Shown: in pieces, positions 33,441-43,660 of the stretch | Numbering within the stretch: position 1 is the first letter of the stretch | How the letters are laid out: each line of letters starts with the position of its first letter | Origin: Orientallactaga sibirica | Lineage: Eukaryota > Chordata > Mammalia > Rodentia > Dipodidae | DNA length: 64,000 bases | Assembly: GCA_036365145.1 (NCBI GenBank) | Contig: JAEOAD010000048.1 | Coordinates: 17,553,001-17,617,000 of the forward strand | Direction: 5' to 3' | Program-made: the position numbers and the translations under genes | Notes under the pieces: generated by a model | What the model was told of the DNA's origin: nothing | Databases searched by the model: none | The model's input: the letters and a program-made list of their open reading frames with translations, nothing else

Positions 33441-35582
33441 AGATGGAGCCCAGTGTGGCTGAGAGAGACAGACCAGTGGAAGGGGCCAGTGTGGGCAAGG
33501 GCTGTGCACAGGAAAATTCATTTGCGGCTGCTCCCGGCTGCTCCCGGGGTGGAGACAGAAGTCAGCCTTCCAGGAGAGCTGTGATGGCCTGTACTTCCAG
33601 GACTTCCAGCCACAGGATTCCCTGAGGCTGAGGCCTAGTTACATGTTCTACCCATCCCCTGCCCATGGGACCCTCCTCAACTCACCATGGGGCTCTGCCA
33701 TCACCACTGCCAGCCACAAAAGTGACACACTACTGTACCTGTACATACTACTGTACCTGTTTTCCAGATAAGGAAACCTGCCGCAGACCACATAACCCAG
33801 CCCCCAGACTGCAGAATAGATACCCACAGAACACTCCAGAGGCTACTTGGGCTCCTTCCCCCCACCCCCACGCCCCATGAGCTCCTTCTCCCTGCTCCAG
33901 CCCCACCCATGCCTCCCAGCCACAGCCAGGCCACTGCTCACAGTGCCTCTTGCAGGCCTTAATAGCTCTGCCCGCGGAAAGGAAGCAAACGGATGGCCGC
34001 GTGCATCACTTTTATGATGCTTAGACGAGAGACATAATTAATTTCCCAAATGCACACAGGACTCAGGGGACAGACTGGGTGCTACGCACAGGCTGTGCAA
34101 TCAAGTGGCGGGTTTAGGCAAATGAGGAGTGGGTAGCATTTGCTTTCCTAAGTACTGCCTGGTGCATTTTGGTCTTGATGATGGCATTTCCAAAGCGATC
34201 TCAGAAGCCGATTACAGAATGGCAGTTTTAATCTTTAGCAAAACTCCAAGATGTAAGGGAGATTGTAATGTCGATTCTTTTTTTTTTTTTTTTTTTTTTC
34301 AGCACTCTGTTTTCTACAGTTAGGGCAAAATGTGACACAAAATGAAATGGCAAAATCACTTGCTGTGTAAACAGCCACATTAACTCCAACCATGTGTGGC
34401 CCCTGGCTCAAGGGAATGAGAAAGGGGTTGTTCCAAGGTGCAGCAAAGACTACCACTCACCAGGACCTGAGCTCAGAGAGAAGCCCCTGCTACACCTACA
34501 CCCCTAGGAGCGGCTAATGGGATGCAAACATTGCTTATTTTCATGCAAACCATAGGAATTTAACTTGGTGAAGGGGGTGGAGAGACAGAACACAGACCCC
34601 ACACATCAGATGGGGCGGGGACACTGTGACAGGGGTTAGGCAGGTAAGTGCTGGCAAGAGGACACGGAACAACAGAGGGCAGGGCACCAGAGAGGTCAGG
34701 GGCACCCTGACACTGGACTGCTTTGTTCAGCATTCACCGTAGTGCCAGCACCTCCACGTCCTCTGAGGACAGTCCCTGGTCACGTGTGCAAAAAGAAACT
34801 GAGTCAGTGCATGGGGCAGAACAGCACAGAGGGGCCTGGATTTCACTCTGCTGGAGGCAGCCATCACCTGGCAATCAATAGAAGCTCTGGATCAAAACGC
34901 AGCTTCCTGGTCCTCCAGCCACTCAGGTGTGCTGTAGAGTAACTCTGGGGAGGGGCGGCCAGCCCCAGGTTATCCACAGCAGGGATCCGCAATCGGATTG
35001 GTTTCCTTCTTGTCCCTGTCTGACTTCTCTTCCCGCTTACTGAAATCAGCTCTGAACCTGACTCCCTGCACCAAGAGATTCCTCTGTGGGCCTTCTAGTG
35101 GAATGTAGTAGGAGGAGAGGAGCTCTCCTTGGCTCACGGCTTGGGTCACATGTCATTTTGGAAGTGTGACAGATAGAACATTTAGTGGCCAGACCTGGAC
35201 CATATGCCCTCCTGACACACGCTGGCTGAGCATGGAGAGGGCGCCCCAGAAGAGTTAGCTGTGTTGTCAGGGAAGCACAAGATGGTGAGCAAGCCACACC
35301 AAGGGTAATTGGCATTGAGAGGGCAGCGTGAGTTTGCAAAGCAAGTCTCAGGGAGCATCGCAGCACGAAAACCTGGGAGCGAGCACGGAGCCAGAGAGCG
35401 CAGGTCCTGAAGGCCGCCTGCAGAAGTGACTTGGATGTGAGGCTGAAGTCAGGGCCGTGGAGATTTTACCTCAGTACCCCAAATCGCATCTGGCCTGCTC
35501 TTGTAGACCAAGTGGCTCTCCTATCCCACTCAAACTTCCATCCTGGCTCAGAAGACCACACTGTGACGGATTTCTGTGGCCC
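33441..35582. other. Repeat-poor unique sequence
   Basis: One of the longest repeat-poor stretches. It holds a MIR trace (33755-33800, CCAGATAAGGAAACCTGCC), a block listed separately at 33945-34275, a poly(T) at 34278-34300, and ATGCAAAC-type repeats near 34522-34550. No exon supported. Confidence 0.5.
33945..34275. other. Candidate conserved non-coding element
   Basis: AT-motif-rich unique sequence (GACATAATTAATTTCCC, GGCAAATGAGG, GCAGTTTTAATC) with no repeat identity and no open coding frame. This composition is typical of developmental enhancers, but conservation is not tested. Confidence 0.35.
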
Positions 35583-35946
35583 TCCTATGGTTTGCATCAA
35601 CATCTCCCCAAAGTCCACATCTTAAAAGCGTGGCCCTTGGGTGGAGCTGATGGGAGATGGTAAAAGTTTTAAGAGGTGGGGCTGGTGTAATGTCTTAAGG
35701 CAATTGGGGCATGTCTTTAAAGGGAACTATGGGATCCTAGCCCTGTCCTCTCTCTCTCTCTTCTCCTTATAAGGTAGACATTTTGTCCCACCACCTGCTC
35801 TCACCATGATGTAATGCCTGGTGTCAGGCTCAAAGGCAACATCAATCAATTATGGCCTCCAAAATTCTGAGCTAAAATCAAACTTATCTCTTGCAAGTTA
35901 AGGATCTCAGGTAGTTGTGATGCTAACAGCAAGCTAACCAACACAA
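35583..35946 (+). mobile_element. MaLR-type solo LTR
   Basis: CTATGGTTTGCATCAACATC, AAAGCGTGGCCCTTGGGTGG, GCAATTGGGGCATGTC and TGCTAACAGCAAGCTAACCA give the MaLR start, middle and end. Confidence 0.7.
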
Positions 35947-35992
35947 CCCCTAAACCGAGCTTCCAACATTTCTGCATCCCAGGCTGCAATGA

Positions 35993-36018
35993 GGGACGGG
36001 GTGGGGTGGGGGGGGGGG
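35993..36018 (+). repeat. G-rich tract with G-quadruplex potential
   Basis: Four or more G-tracts of at least three G with 1-2 base loops (GGGACGGGGTGGGGTGGGGG and on). Confidence 0.7.
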
Positions 36019-38005
36019 TCTGAGCTTCCTAAGGGCTAACCACAGAGTCTTTCCCCAGGTGCCCCATGTCATTGGACATAGAACAGGGAATGCAGGCTCA
36101 CAGAGGTGCTGCTGTTTATGTGACTAGGCCCTGCGAGATGCCAGGAGACCCAGGGAAACCTTTCCCAGTCTGTGCCTCAGTTTACAACATCTACCCAATG
36201 TTCCCGGCCATGTCCAGGGTCGGCAGGAGACAGCGTTATGGTCTGTGAGCTGCTAAGCGAGCAGGCACTTTTAGTACTAAACTCCTCTATTAACATGCTT
36301 TCAGAACATCCTTTCTTTGATTTTCAAAGGCTGTAAACTCACAGGCTTCCTTGTCTGCCATTTTAACCTTCAAACATGGGCTCCGTGACTTTCAGCTTCC
36401 CACGTCCCAAACCGCGTCTGTCTGTCATCTGCTTAAATTACAACCTTCAACTGAGCATGTAGAATCTTATTGACCTCCGCAGCCCCCCCTTGTTTGGGGA
36501 AGGGATTGCCCTCTGAATACCTTGTGTGCTCTACTTACCTGCTGTGAGTGATCAGCAGCTCCCCTCCTTGATGTGCTTGTCTGGGCTTTGTTCTCATCAG
36601 GACACGAAACTACCCCATCAGTTATAGTCTGTCGTCAAGACGTGGGAAGGGGTGGGTTGACTCAAGTTCAAGTGTCTAATACAGGTCTCTTGGGGCCTTC
36701 ACTGCACGATATCATAGTTCATTAGGGGTGTCCCCCATGGGGTGTTTCCCAAATTTCTATGACCGTAGAACACTTTCTAGAGCAAGTCTCAGAACCAGGA
36801 TCCAATGAAACCCACTCTGGAAAATGCCAAGTCACCAAGGCCAGCTACCATTCCGAGCAGGTGGGGGCCATGGAACCCACTCCAGACACTCTGCACAACA
36901 GCCCCTAGGGGGCAACTCACCTTTATCTATTGTCGCCTCCCGCCCCAGATGCACAGTCTATGAAAACTAAACTAAGTCAGGCAAGTCAAACGCAGCTTAA
37001 TAAACCATTTCACTTGTCTGAGACATAGCAGAATCCTGGGTGGGCATGTTGTATGGCACCTCAGGCACTCCAAAATATAGTGTGCCAATGATTGAGAGAT
37101 GTCTGTGGCCTGGAGAAAGAATCACATATACCCTAGGGTGCATATCAATGCAAAGACTGGCAGTAATACCTTCTGTCATTAACTTGATAAGAAATCTTAT
37201 TACCAAGATTGTAGCAGAATCATGTTTCCTTTCTCTTCCCACTATTATAAAAATACATTTTAAGGGAATTTTTTTTGTTCTGTCTTTTTGCTTTTTGGCA
37301 AGCAGTACAGTTGGCTAATGACCCGTCTCCTCTCAGAGAAGACGCCCGCCTCGCGTAATCGCTCCTCCAGGAGTGCACTGGGTTTGCAGTCTCTATAGTA
37401 GGCACATTTCTACTAAATTAAGTGCCAGTGATATATGACTGTGAGTTTAGTGGTGTCACCACAAATGGCCTATAATTGTCACCTGACACTTCCCAAGGGA
37501 CACTGCTAAACAGGCTGTGTGTCATCTAGCACTGTGCTTTGGTGAGTGTAGGTCTAGGGTTGGTAGTCCACACATACAGAGAGAGAGAGATGCTTTCAGT
37601 GCAACACTTGACAGGGTTTGGATTTCTCAAACAAGCCCCCAAAGCTGGGGTTCAAGACTAGACACTGCTTTGCCTTTTGTGAACCCACAAAGGAGCCTGT
37701 ATTTGGCCCCCTGGAGAACCCACATGTAGACGCTCACCCTTACAGATCACTAGAGCATGCAGCTTGCTCATCACCCACAGCTGCAAGGTGCTGTACTGTT
37801 CCCAAAACTCTTCCCTACCTCGCACTTCATTTTCGCCACGTCTCAGGTGTGGTGGAAGAGGCAACTGGGTTATTCTGAGGCGCAGAGGGGCAAACCTGGA
37901 TTCGGGGATTGAGGCCTTGCTCAAGAACAGTAGGGTTTGAGCAGCAGAAAGAATAGAACGATTGGGATGAACTATTCCAGTCCTTCAAGGAAAAAAAAAA
38001 TACAG
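36019..38005. other. Repeat-poor unique sequence
   Basis: A MIR trace lies at 36165-36200 (GTCTGTGCCTCAGTTTAC). Blocks at about 36260-36480 and 36990-37500 are AT-motif-rich and repeat-free and may be conserved non-coding elements. No exon supported. Confidence 0.5.
36896..36915 (+). promoter_or_regulatory. Non-SINE CTCF-like site (weak)
   Basis: AGCCCCTAGGGGGCAACT resembles CCASYAGRKGGCRS with a C for A in the core and A for C near the end. It lies in unique sequence. Confidence 0.25.
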
Positions 38006-38340
38006 TCAGGTTGGGGAGACAGCTCAGAGGGTAAAGTGCCTGCAGCCCTCGCACCAGGACCTGAGGTTAGAACCCCAGCATGCAGTTAAATGCCTGAAGT
38101 GGTGGCCTGTGCCTAAAAGCCCAGCACTCAGGAGGCAGAGACAAGCGCAGCCCTGAGGCTTGCTGGCTAGCTAGTAGAGCTGAATTAGTGGACTTTGGTT
38201 TCATTAAAAGGCCCATTCTCAAAAATTAAGGTAGAGAATGACTTTGGAAGACATCCAATATCAACCTTTGGCCTACACACAGACACACACACACCGACAC
38301 ACACACATACACACACACTCACACACATACACATCCCACT
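38006..38340 (+). mobile_element. B4 SINE
   Basis: CAGGTTGGGGAGACAGCTCA, GGTTAGAACCCCAGCATGCA, GGTGGCCTGTGCCTAAAAGC, CTCAAAAATTAAGGTAGAG and a (CA)n tail (38275-38335). Confidence 0.8.
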
Positions 38341-38397
38341 ACATTTGTGCCCATACACATACAAACATGAACAAAACAGTCCATATATATGCAAAAA

Positions 38398-38617
38398 CAT
38401 TTTAATATTTTTATTTATTTATTTGCAAGCAAAAACAGAGATAGAATGAGAGAGAGGGAATGGGTATGCCAGAGCCTCTTGCCACTGCATACAAACTCCA
38501 GGTGGATGCACCACCGCTTTGTGCATCTGGCTTCACCTGGGTACTGGGGAATCAAAGCTAGGCCATCAGGTTTTGCAAGCAAGTGACTTTAACCACTGAG
38601 CAATTTCTCCAGGCCTG
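38398..38617 (-). mobile_element. DIP-like SINE, subfamily B, minus strand
   Basis: TTTATTTATTTATTTGCAAG tail, B body and the degraded head CAATTTCTCCAGGCC. Imperfect duplication GCAAAAACATTTTA/GCATAAACACTTTT at the ends. Confidence 0.82.
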
Positions 38618-38639
38618 CATAAACACTTTTGTAAGCCAA

Positions 38640-38755
38640 GCCTGAGTTGGACCTAGTCAGGCAGGTCTGTGATCCCAGCTCCTCGGGAGACTACACATGA
38701 GGATCACAGCTTCAAGGCCATCTGGAGTAAATTAATGAAAACCTGTCACAAAATC
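38640..38755 (+). mobile_element. Old B1-like monomer
   Basis: GTGATCCCAGCTCCTCGGGA, GAGGATCACAGCTTCAAGGC and GAAAACCTGTCACAAAA resemble a diverged 7SL-derived monomer next to the ID pair, possibly a B1-ID composite SINE. Confidence 0.5.
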
Positions 38756-38760
38756 CAACC

Positions 38761-38932
38761 AAAGGAAGGTGGGCTGGCAATGTAGCATAGTGGTAGAGCA
38801 CTTGCCTCACGTGTACAAGACTCTGGATTCCAGCACTCCAGAGAGCAAAGGAAGGTGGGCTGGCAATGTAGCATAGTGGTAGAGCACTTGCCTCACATGT
38901 ACAAGACTCTGGATTCCAGCACTCCAGAGAGC
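38761..38932 (+). repeat. Tandemly duplicated ID SINE (2 x 86 bp)
   Basis: Each 86-base unit (38761-38846, 38847-38932) contains an ID element: GGCTGGCAATGTAGCATAGT, GGTAGAGCACTTGCC and GGATTCCAGCAC. The units differ at one base (CACGTG at 38808-38813 versus CACATG). Confidence 0.93.
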
Positions 38933-39152
38933 AAAGGGAAGCCAAGCTGGGGAAAATACCTCAGTGGGTAAAGTGCTTACCACAAGGTCAGATCCCTAGC
39001 ACGCGGATAAAATCCAGGTGTGGTAGTGCGTGCCTTTGATACCAGCCCTGGGGAGACAGAGACAGGAGGATCCCTGGGGCTTGTTGATTAGCTAGTCTAG
39101 CCAAATAGACAGACCTAGGCTCAGCAAGATACCCTGTGTCAAAAATTAGGGG

Positions 39153-39609
39153 AAGACTTCTCTTAACGTTCATACCCATATATTAATGCTACTCTCACTT
39201 TTGGTTAGAGAAGCTTCTCTTTTCAGATGGTGGAAACTTTGGGATGATTCAGAAGGCACCATGGTGCTGAGAAGAAGGGACAGAGGAGTGCTCAGCACTG
39301 AAACATCTCTAACACACCTTTCAAGACTCAGAGGAGGGGGCGGAAAGAATGCAAGAGCCAAAGGAAGGGTAGGACTCCTTATGATGCCCTCTTCCAAACA
39401 CCTGGATATCCATGACCTTGCAGTGCCTGACCCTACCTACACAAGGCCATCATAATAGGAGGAAAATATCATGACATCAAAATAAAAGAGAGACTGATTG
39501 AGGTGGAGGGGATATGATGGAGAGTGGAATTGCAAAGGGAAAGTGGGGGACGGCATTATCATGGTTTATTGTCTATAATTATGGAAGTTGTCAATAAAAA
39601 TTTATTATA
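39153..39609 (+). mobile_element. 5'-truncated L1 3' end
   Basis: About 457 bases ending GGAAGTTGTCAATAAAAATT with an A-rich end, bounded by the direct repeat AAAAATTAGGGG (39141-39152, 39610-39621). Structure and end fit a truncated L1 insertion; the 3' UTR identity is inferred. Confidence 0.65.
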
Positions 39610-39618
39610 AAAAATTAG

Positions 39619-39770
39619 GGGCTAGAGAGAGAGTTTAGCAGTTAAGGTGTTTGCCCGCAAAGCCAAAGGACGTTGGTTCGATTCTCCAGTACCCACATGA
39701 GCCAGATGCATAAGGTGGCACATGCATCTGGAGTTCATTTGCAGTGCCTTAGAAGCCCTGGCATGCCCAT

Positions 39771-39817
<47 letters not shown>

Positions 39818-39856
39818 CTTTCCCTCTCTCAAATAAATAAATAAAGATAATTTTTT
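39619..39856 (+). mobile_element. DIP-like SINE, subfamily B
   Basis: GGTTCGATTCTCC B box, long CT tract and AAATAAATAAATAAAGATAA tail. It inserted in the downstream copy of the L1 target duplication (AAAATTAGG before, AAAATAGGTG after). Confidence 0.85.
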
Positions 39857-39985
39857 TTAAGTTTATAGAAAATAGGTGAAGAGCAATTGAGGAAGGCACC
39901 TACCTATGGCCTCCTCATAGGCACACATATGTGCACCCAAGCACATCTGAACACACACACACATACATACACATACACACAAAAG

Positions 39986-41107
39986 AAAGAAAAAATACAA
40001 TCTGGGCTCAGGGACAGACAAGTTGGAATCAGGCCTATAGGAACCCCACTTACATTGAGGAGGGTCTGGGGGCTTAAGATCAGCCACATCACTCCAAGCA
40101 AATCTTGGGTACCCCCATCCTTTTCTCTAGAGATGAATGAGGTCTACTCAGCCATGGGACAACCCAAAACCTCCCGACACGTGCTTGCCGAGGAAGCGGA
40201 GGGTTAGGTCAAACCTGTGAAGGTTCTTGGGAATCCTTGCTGGGGCCAAGGCTGTTCCCGTCCATCCCCTTCTCTCTGGCCCTGCAGAAAGAGGCCTCAG
40301 TAGGAAGTGGTGCTGAGAAATTGCCCAGGGCACAGCAGGCCCCAGCTCCCTTGTAGCTTAGGCCTACAGCAACCTGAAACAACGTCTTTACTGCCCCTGC
40401 TCCAATGTAGAACCACTGACGCTGACCCTGGCCAAGCACCACCCTATTGTCTTAATATACCCACACCCATTGCAGGGCCCTCCGCTGCTGCCGTTGGCCC
40501 AAGGCTTTAATTCTCCTTCGGGCCAGGATCCCAGGACCACCTCAGTGAGGTCTGTAAGACATCATGGCCAGGTGTTATCTCCCATCCCAATGGCTCTCTA
40601 CATTAGCACATGCTTAAGACCCAGGGGAGGTGGCACATCAGACACTGTACCCTCTGTGTTCACCTGACCCCCATGCCAGGGCAGCCCTATACCCCAAGCC
40701 CTTCTAGTCTACTCCTGCCAGTCCCCCAAGTCCTTCTGGGCATTAGGGGCTTTAGTGCTGAGCTAACATCAGACCCCACTGCAGAGCTCCAGCTATGGAG
40801 GTGCCGCTTCGCTTCCTCCAACTTGGGTGGAGCCGGAATCACAAAGCACGTCTTCTTAACTTTGCGTACATAGCAGCCTCTTATGATCAGGTTGTCAGGA
40901 GGGGGCAGTTAGGTGTTAATGATTGGCTTGAAGATGGGCAAACTTGATCGCCAGCTACATGACCTTGAGCAGGGCTCCCCCAACCCTGAACCTTAGTTTC
41001 CGCATTTCTGATTTGGATGCTTAATTAAAGTGTTGGTGTGACTGCATTGAGAAGTACAGGGACATTAGTAAGGACACCCCTGGGTGTGTCTCTGAGGAGA
41101 AGCAGAG
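39986..41107. other. Mostly unique sequence
   Basis: No gene supported. A MIR piece is listed separately. Confidence 0.45.
40930..41035 (+). mobile_element. MIR fragment
   Basis: CCAGCTACATGACCTTGAGC, CTGAACCTTAGTTTCCGCAT follow the MIR core. Confidence 0.6.
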
Positions 41108-41208
41108 AACTAACACTATCACAGAGAACTAACGGAGGATGAAATCTGTCCTGAGTGTGGATGGAATCTGGGGGCCTGGATGCATAAAAAGAGGTTTACT
41201 ACCATAGA

Positions 41209-41255
<47 letters not shown>

Positions 41256-41405
41256 TCCTGGCCATCATGCTGTGCCTGCCCTGCTCCTCCACATCCTCCA
41301 TGCCATGGTGAACTGAGCCTTCTGAAGCCATGAGCCAAAATAAATCCATCTTCCTTCAAGTTCTTAACATCAGGTGTGTGTCATAGTGACAGAAAGTTTG
41401 ATACC
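41108..41405 (+). mobile_element. Rodent interspersed repeat, 3' part (URR1-like family)
   Basis: CTGAGTGTGGATGGAATCTG, (CT)n at 41213-41253, GCCATGGTGAACTGAGCC, AGCCATGAGCCAAAATAAAT and CTTCAAGTTCTTAACATCAG match the right half of the family at 17.1 kb. Confidence 0.6.
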
Positions 41406-42111
41406 TTTGATTACTGTAAATGATGTTCTGCTCTGCCCCAGCCCACACACTGACCTCATAGCTGGAACCAAGGCCCACATTCCACAACATACATGCATAG
41501 GAACAAAGCCATGTTTGGTTCTGTCTCCTTCACCCACATGACAGGGAACACTGGTCAAGGATATTCTGAAACTACATGACTGATTATAGCTTGGCTTCAT
41601 TAGCTCCTCATTAGCTGCTGTGTCACTTTGTAAGCAGAGCTACAGGACACATTGACATATCTGGGCATGTTCATGAAATCCCCCCATCATGCAGCTTTGT
41701 TTCCACAGGTTATGACTCAGGGTATAACAAACTCATTACCAACTCCAGCTCCTCTTTACCATAAACCCTCTTCCATCTGCAGGTTCCATGTCACCTCCAC
41801 TTCCACCTTTGTCTCTGATAGCTCTGGATTTTGTTCAGAATGCCTTTTGTGCTCCACCAATTGATGAATTTCTTAAAGATGTCCAATAGGGACACACCCC
41901 ATCCAGCTACAGAGTACTTGAAGTGTGACAATATTAAACTGAGATGGTCTACACACATAAGAACCTCATCAGACTTAAAGGTCTTTGGGAAGAGATAAGA
42001 TTGTGGCATATCTCAGTAATGATTTTTTGTTAAAAAAAAATGATCACAGTTCTGCTATCCTTCATTAAGAAAAACATTCTGAAAATTAAACTCACTTTTT
42101 AAAAAATATTA
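41406..42111. other. Unique sequence
   Basis: No feature recognised; poly(A) at 42031-42040. Confidence 0.4.
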
Positions 42112-42455
42112 TGTCAGTCAGACTTTGCATTGCTATGACAGAAGGCATGACATCAACGACTCTAGGTTATTTATTTAATTCGTGGTTTCAGAATTTTCAA
42201 TCCATTGTAGCAAGGAGGATGTGGCAGTCAGAAAGCAGAGAGAAGACAAATACAAGAAGGGACCAGGGCAAGATATAGTCCCCAGGAACACAACCCCCCA
42301 GTGACTTACTTTTTCTAACTAGGTGTTAGCTCCAACCTTTCACCACAACCTAATAAAGCCATCATCAAAGCTCTCGGGATTGGGTCAACCTTTAGAAACT
42401 GAACCACTGGTAGGTCAGACATCTGGGGAGCAGTGACATTCAGTCTTCACCCAGG
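42112..42455 (-). mobile_element. MaLR-type LTR, minus strand
   Basis: AGTCAGACTTTGCATTGCTA, ATTTATTTAATTCGTGGTTT, GGACCAGGGCAAGATATAG and GGTGTTAGCTCCAACC follow a reversed MaLR LTR. Confidence 0.65.
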
Positions 42456-42522
42456 TACCCAGCTTATTAGTTACTTTTATCATCACTTAAAACAAAATAC
42501 CTGACAAAAACAACCTAACGAG

Positions 42523-42750
42523 GGCTGGAGAGATGGCTTAGCACTTAAGGCGCCTGCCTATGAAGCCTAGGAACACCCGTTCAATTCTTCAGGTCCCACA
42601 TTTAGCCAGATGCTGACTCAAGGGTGCAATTCTGCACTCGCCCACAAGGGGGCACACACATCTGGAGTTCATTCACAGAGGCTGAGGGGCTGCTGCTGGT
42701 GTGCCCATTCTCTGTCTGTCTTTCTCTCTCCCTCTCTCTCCAAAAAAAAA
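42523..42750 (+). mobile_element. DIP-like SINE, subfamily A
   Basis: GGGCTGGAGAGATGGCTTAG head, A body, poly(A) end; AACCTAA flanks both sides. Confidence 0.87.
42638..42655 (+). promoter_or_regulatory. CTCF-like motif in SINE (+)
   Basis: TCGCCCACAAGGGGGCAC; the core up to GGGGGC is intact. Confidence 0.4.
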
Positions 42751-43059
42751 AACCTAAGGAAAGAAGAGTTTATGGCAGCTCACAGGTACAGTCCATCAGG
42801 GCCATGAGGTGCAGGGGTGAGAAGATGTGATGGAGCATCTCATGTGGTGCTAGGTCAGGAAAGCAAGAATGTAACTGGCCGCAGGGACAGGCTATCACCT
42901 CTGAGAGTTGTGGTAAGCCTTCCCACCAGTCGGGCCCCACATCACAAAACAGCAACACCAGCTGGGAACCAAGAGAGCCAAAATAGAAGGTAATGACAGG
43001 AGTGGAGTCATCTCTATCACACCCACCGGGGCCCAGGAGATGTTACAGAACAAGTGGTA

Positions 43060-43435
43060 GATTAAATATCACTGCTGTTAGCCTGAGAGCCTCCCTCAGA
43101 GAGATGGCTGTAGACACTGAGGAGACTCAAAACTCATTAAAGCAGAAAACCAGAGGATGCTGAGAGCTCAACACTCAAGGAGACGTATAAAACCCTCTGA
43201 GGCTCAGAGAACATTGCGTAAGAGCCACAGAGTGAGAAGGTGTACTCAGAGGCATTGTTCCCCCCTACCCACCCACCAAGAGTGAATTATTTAGGACCCC
43301 ACAGTAATCACTGATAATCTTACCAAGGAGAGTCCTCAGTGGAATGGGGGACATGAGAGTATAACCCAATGGGAATATGACCAACTTGCAATATGTTCAT
43401 ATAATAAAGTCCTTGATAAAAAGAAGAAGAAGAAA
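43060..43435 (+). mobile_element. Probable LINE/retrotransposon 3' end
   Basis: CAAAACTCATTAAAGCAGAA, CAGTAATCACTGATAATCTT, CCCAATGGGAATATGACCAA and CATATAATAAAGTCCTTGAT followed by A-rich sequence look like a LINE 3' UTR with poly(A) signal. It differs from the 39.2 kb end. Family identity is uncertain. Confidence 0.45.
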
Positions 43436-43436
43436 G

Positions 43437-43660
43437 GGGCTGGAGAGATGGCTTAGCAGTTAAGGCGCTTGCCTGTGAAGCCTAAGGACCCAGGTTCTGC
43501 TTTCCAGATCCCACGTAAGCCAGATGCACAAAGGTGAGGCAAGTGCAAGGTTTCACATGCCCACTAGGTGGTGCAAGCATCTGGAGTTCAACTGCAGTAG
43601 CTGAGGCCTGATGTGCCAGTTCTCTCTCCCCCACCCTGCCTCACTGTCTCAAAAAAGAAA
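43437..43660 (+). mobile_element. DIP-like SINE, subfamily C
   Basis: GGGGCTGGAGAGATGGCTTA head, GTGAGGCAAGTGCAAGG insert, CCCACTAGGTGGTGC module and CTCAAAAAAGAAA end. Confidence 0.87.
43558..43575 (+). promoter_or_regulatory. CTCF-like motif in SINE (+)
   Basis: TGCCCACTAGGTGGTGCA matches CCASYAGRKGGC with a single C to T change in the core, consistent with CpG decay of GGCGC. Confidence 0.45.

Larger units (their letters stand above)
38944..39985 (+). mobile_element. B4 SINE split by later insertions
   Basis: The left part 38944-39152 has AAGCTGGGGAAAATACCTCA, GTGGTAGTGCGTGCCTTTGA and TGTGTCAAAAATTAGG. The right part 39857-39985 has GAGCAATTGAGGAAGGCACC and a CA-rich tail. An L1 3' end and then a DIP-like SINE lie between. 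Confidence 0.82.
42465..42965 (-). mobile_element. MaLR-type LTR, minus strand, with nested SINE
   Basis: TTAGTTACTTTTATCATCAC, AAATACCTGACAAAAACAAC, then after the SINE AAGAGTTTATGGCAGCTCAC and GTCAGGAAAGCAAGAATG. Confidence 0.65.

Noticed and set aside
38770..38932. Possible tRNA gene from the A- and B-box-like motifs
   Set aside because: The sequence is an ID SINE; it cannot fold as an intact tRNA and is flanked by SINE-type text.
38712..38945. Minus-strand frame with an internally repeated peptide
   Set aside because: The repetition is the tandem ID SINE duplication read in frame.
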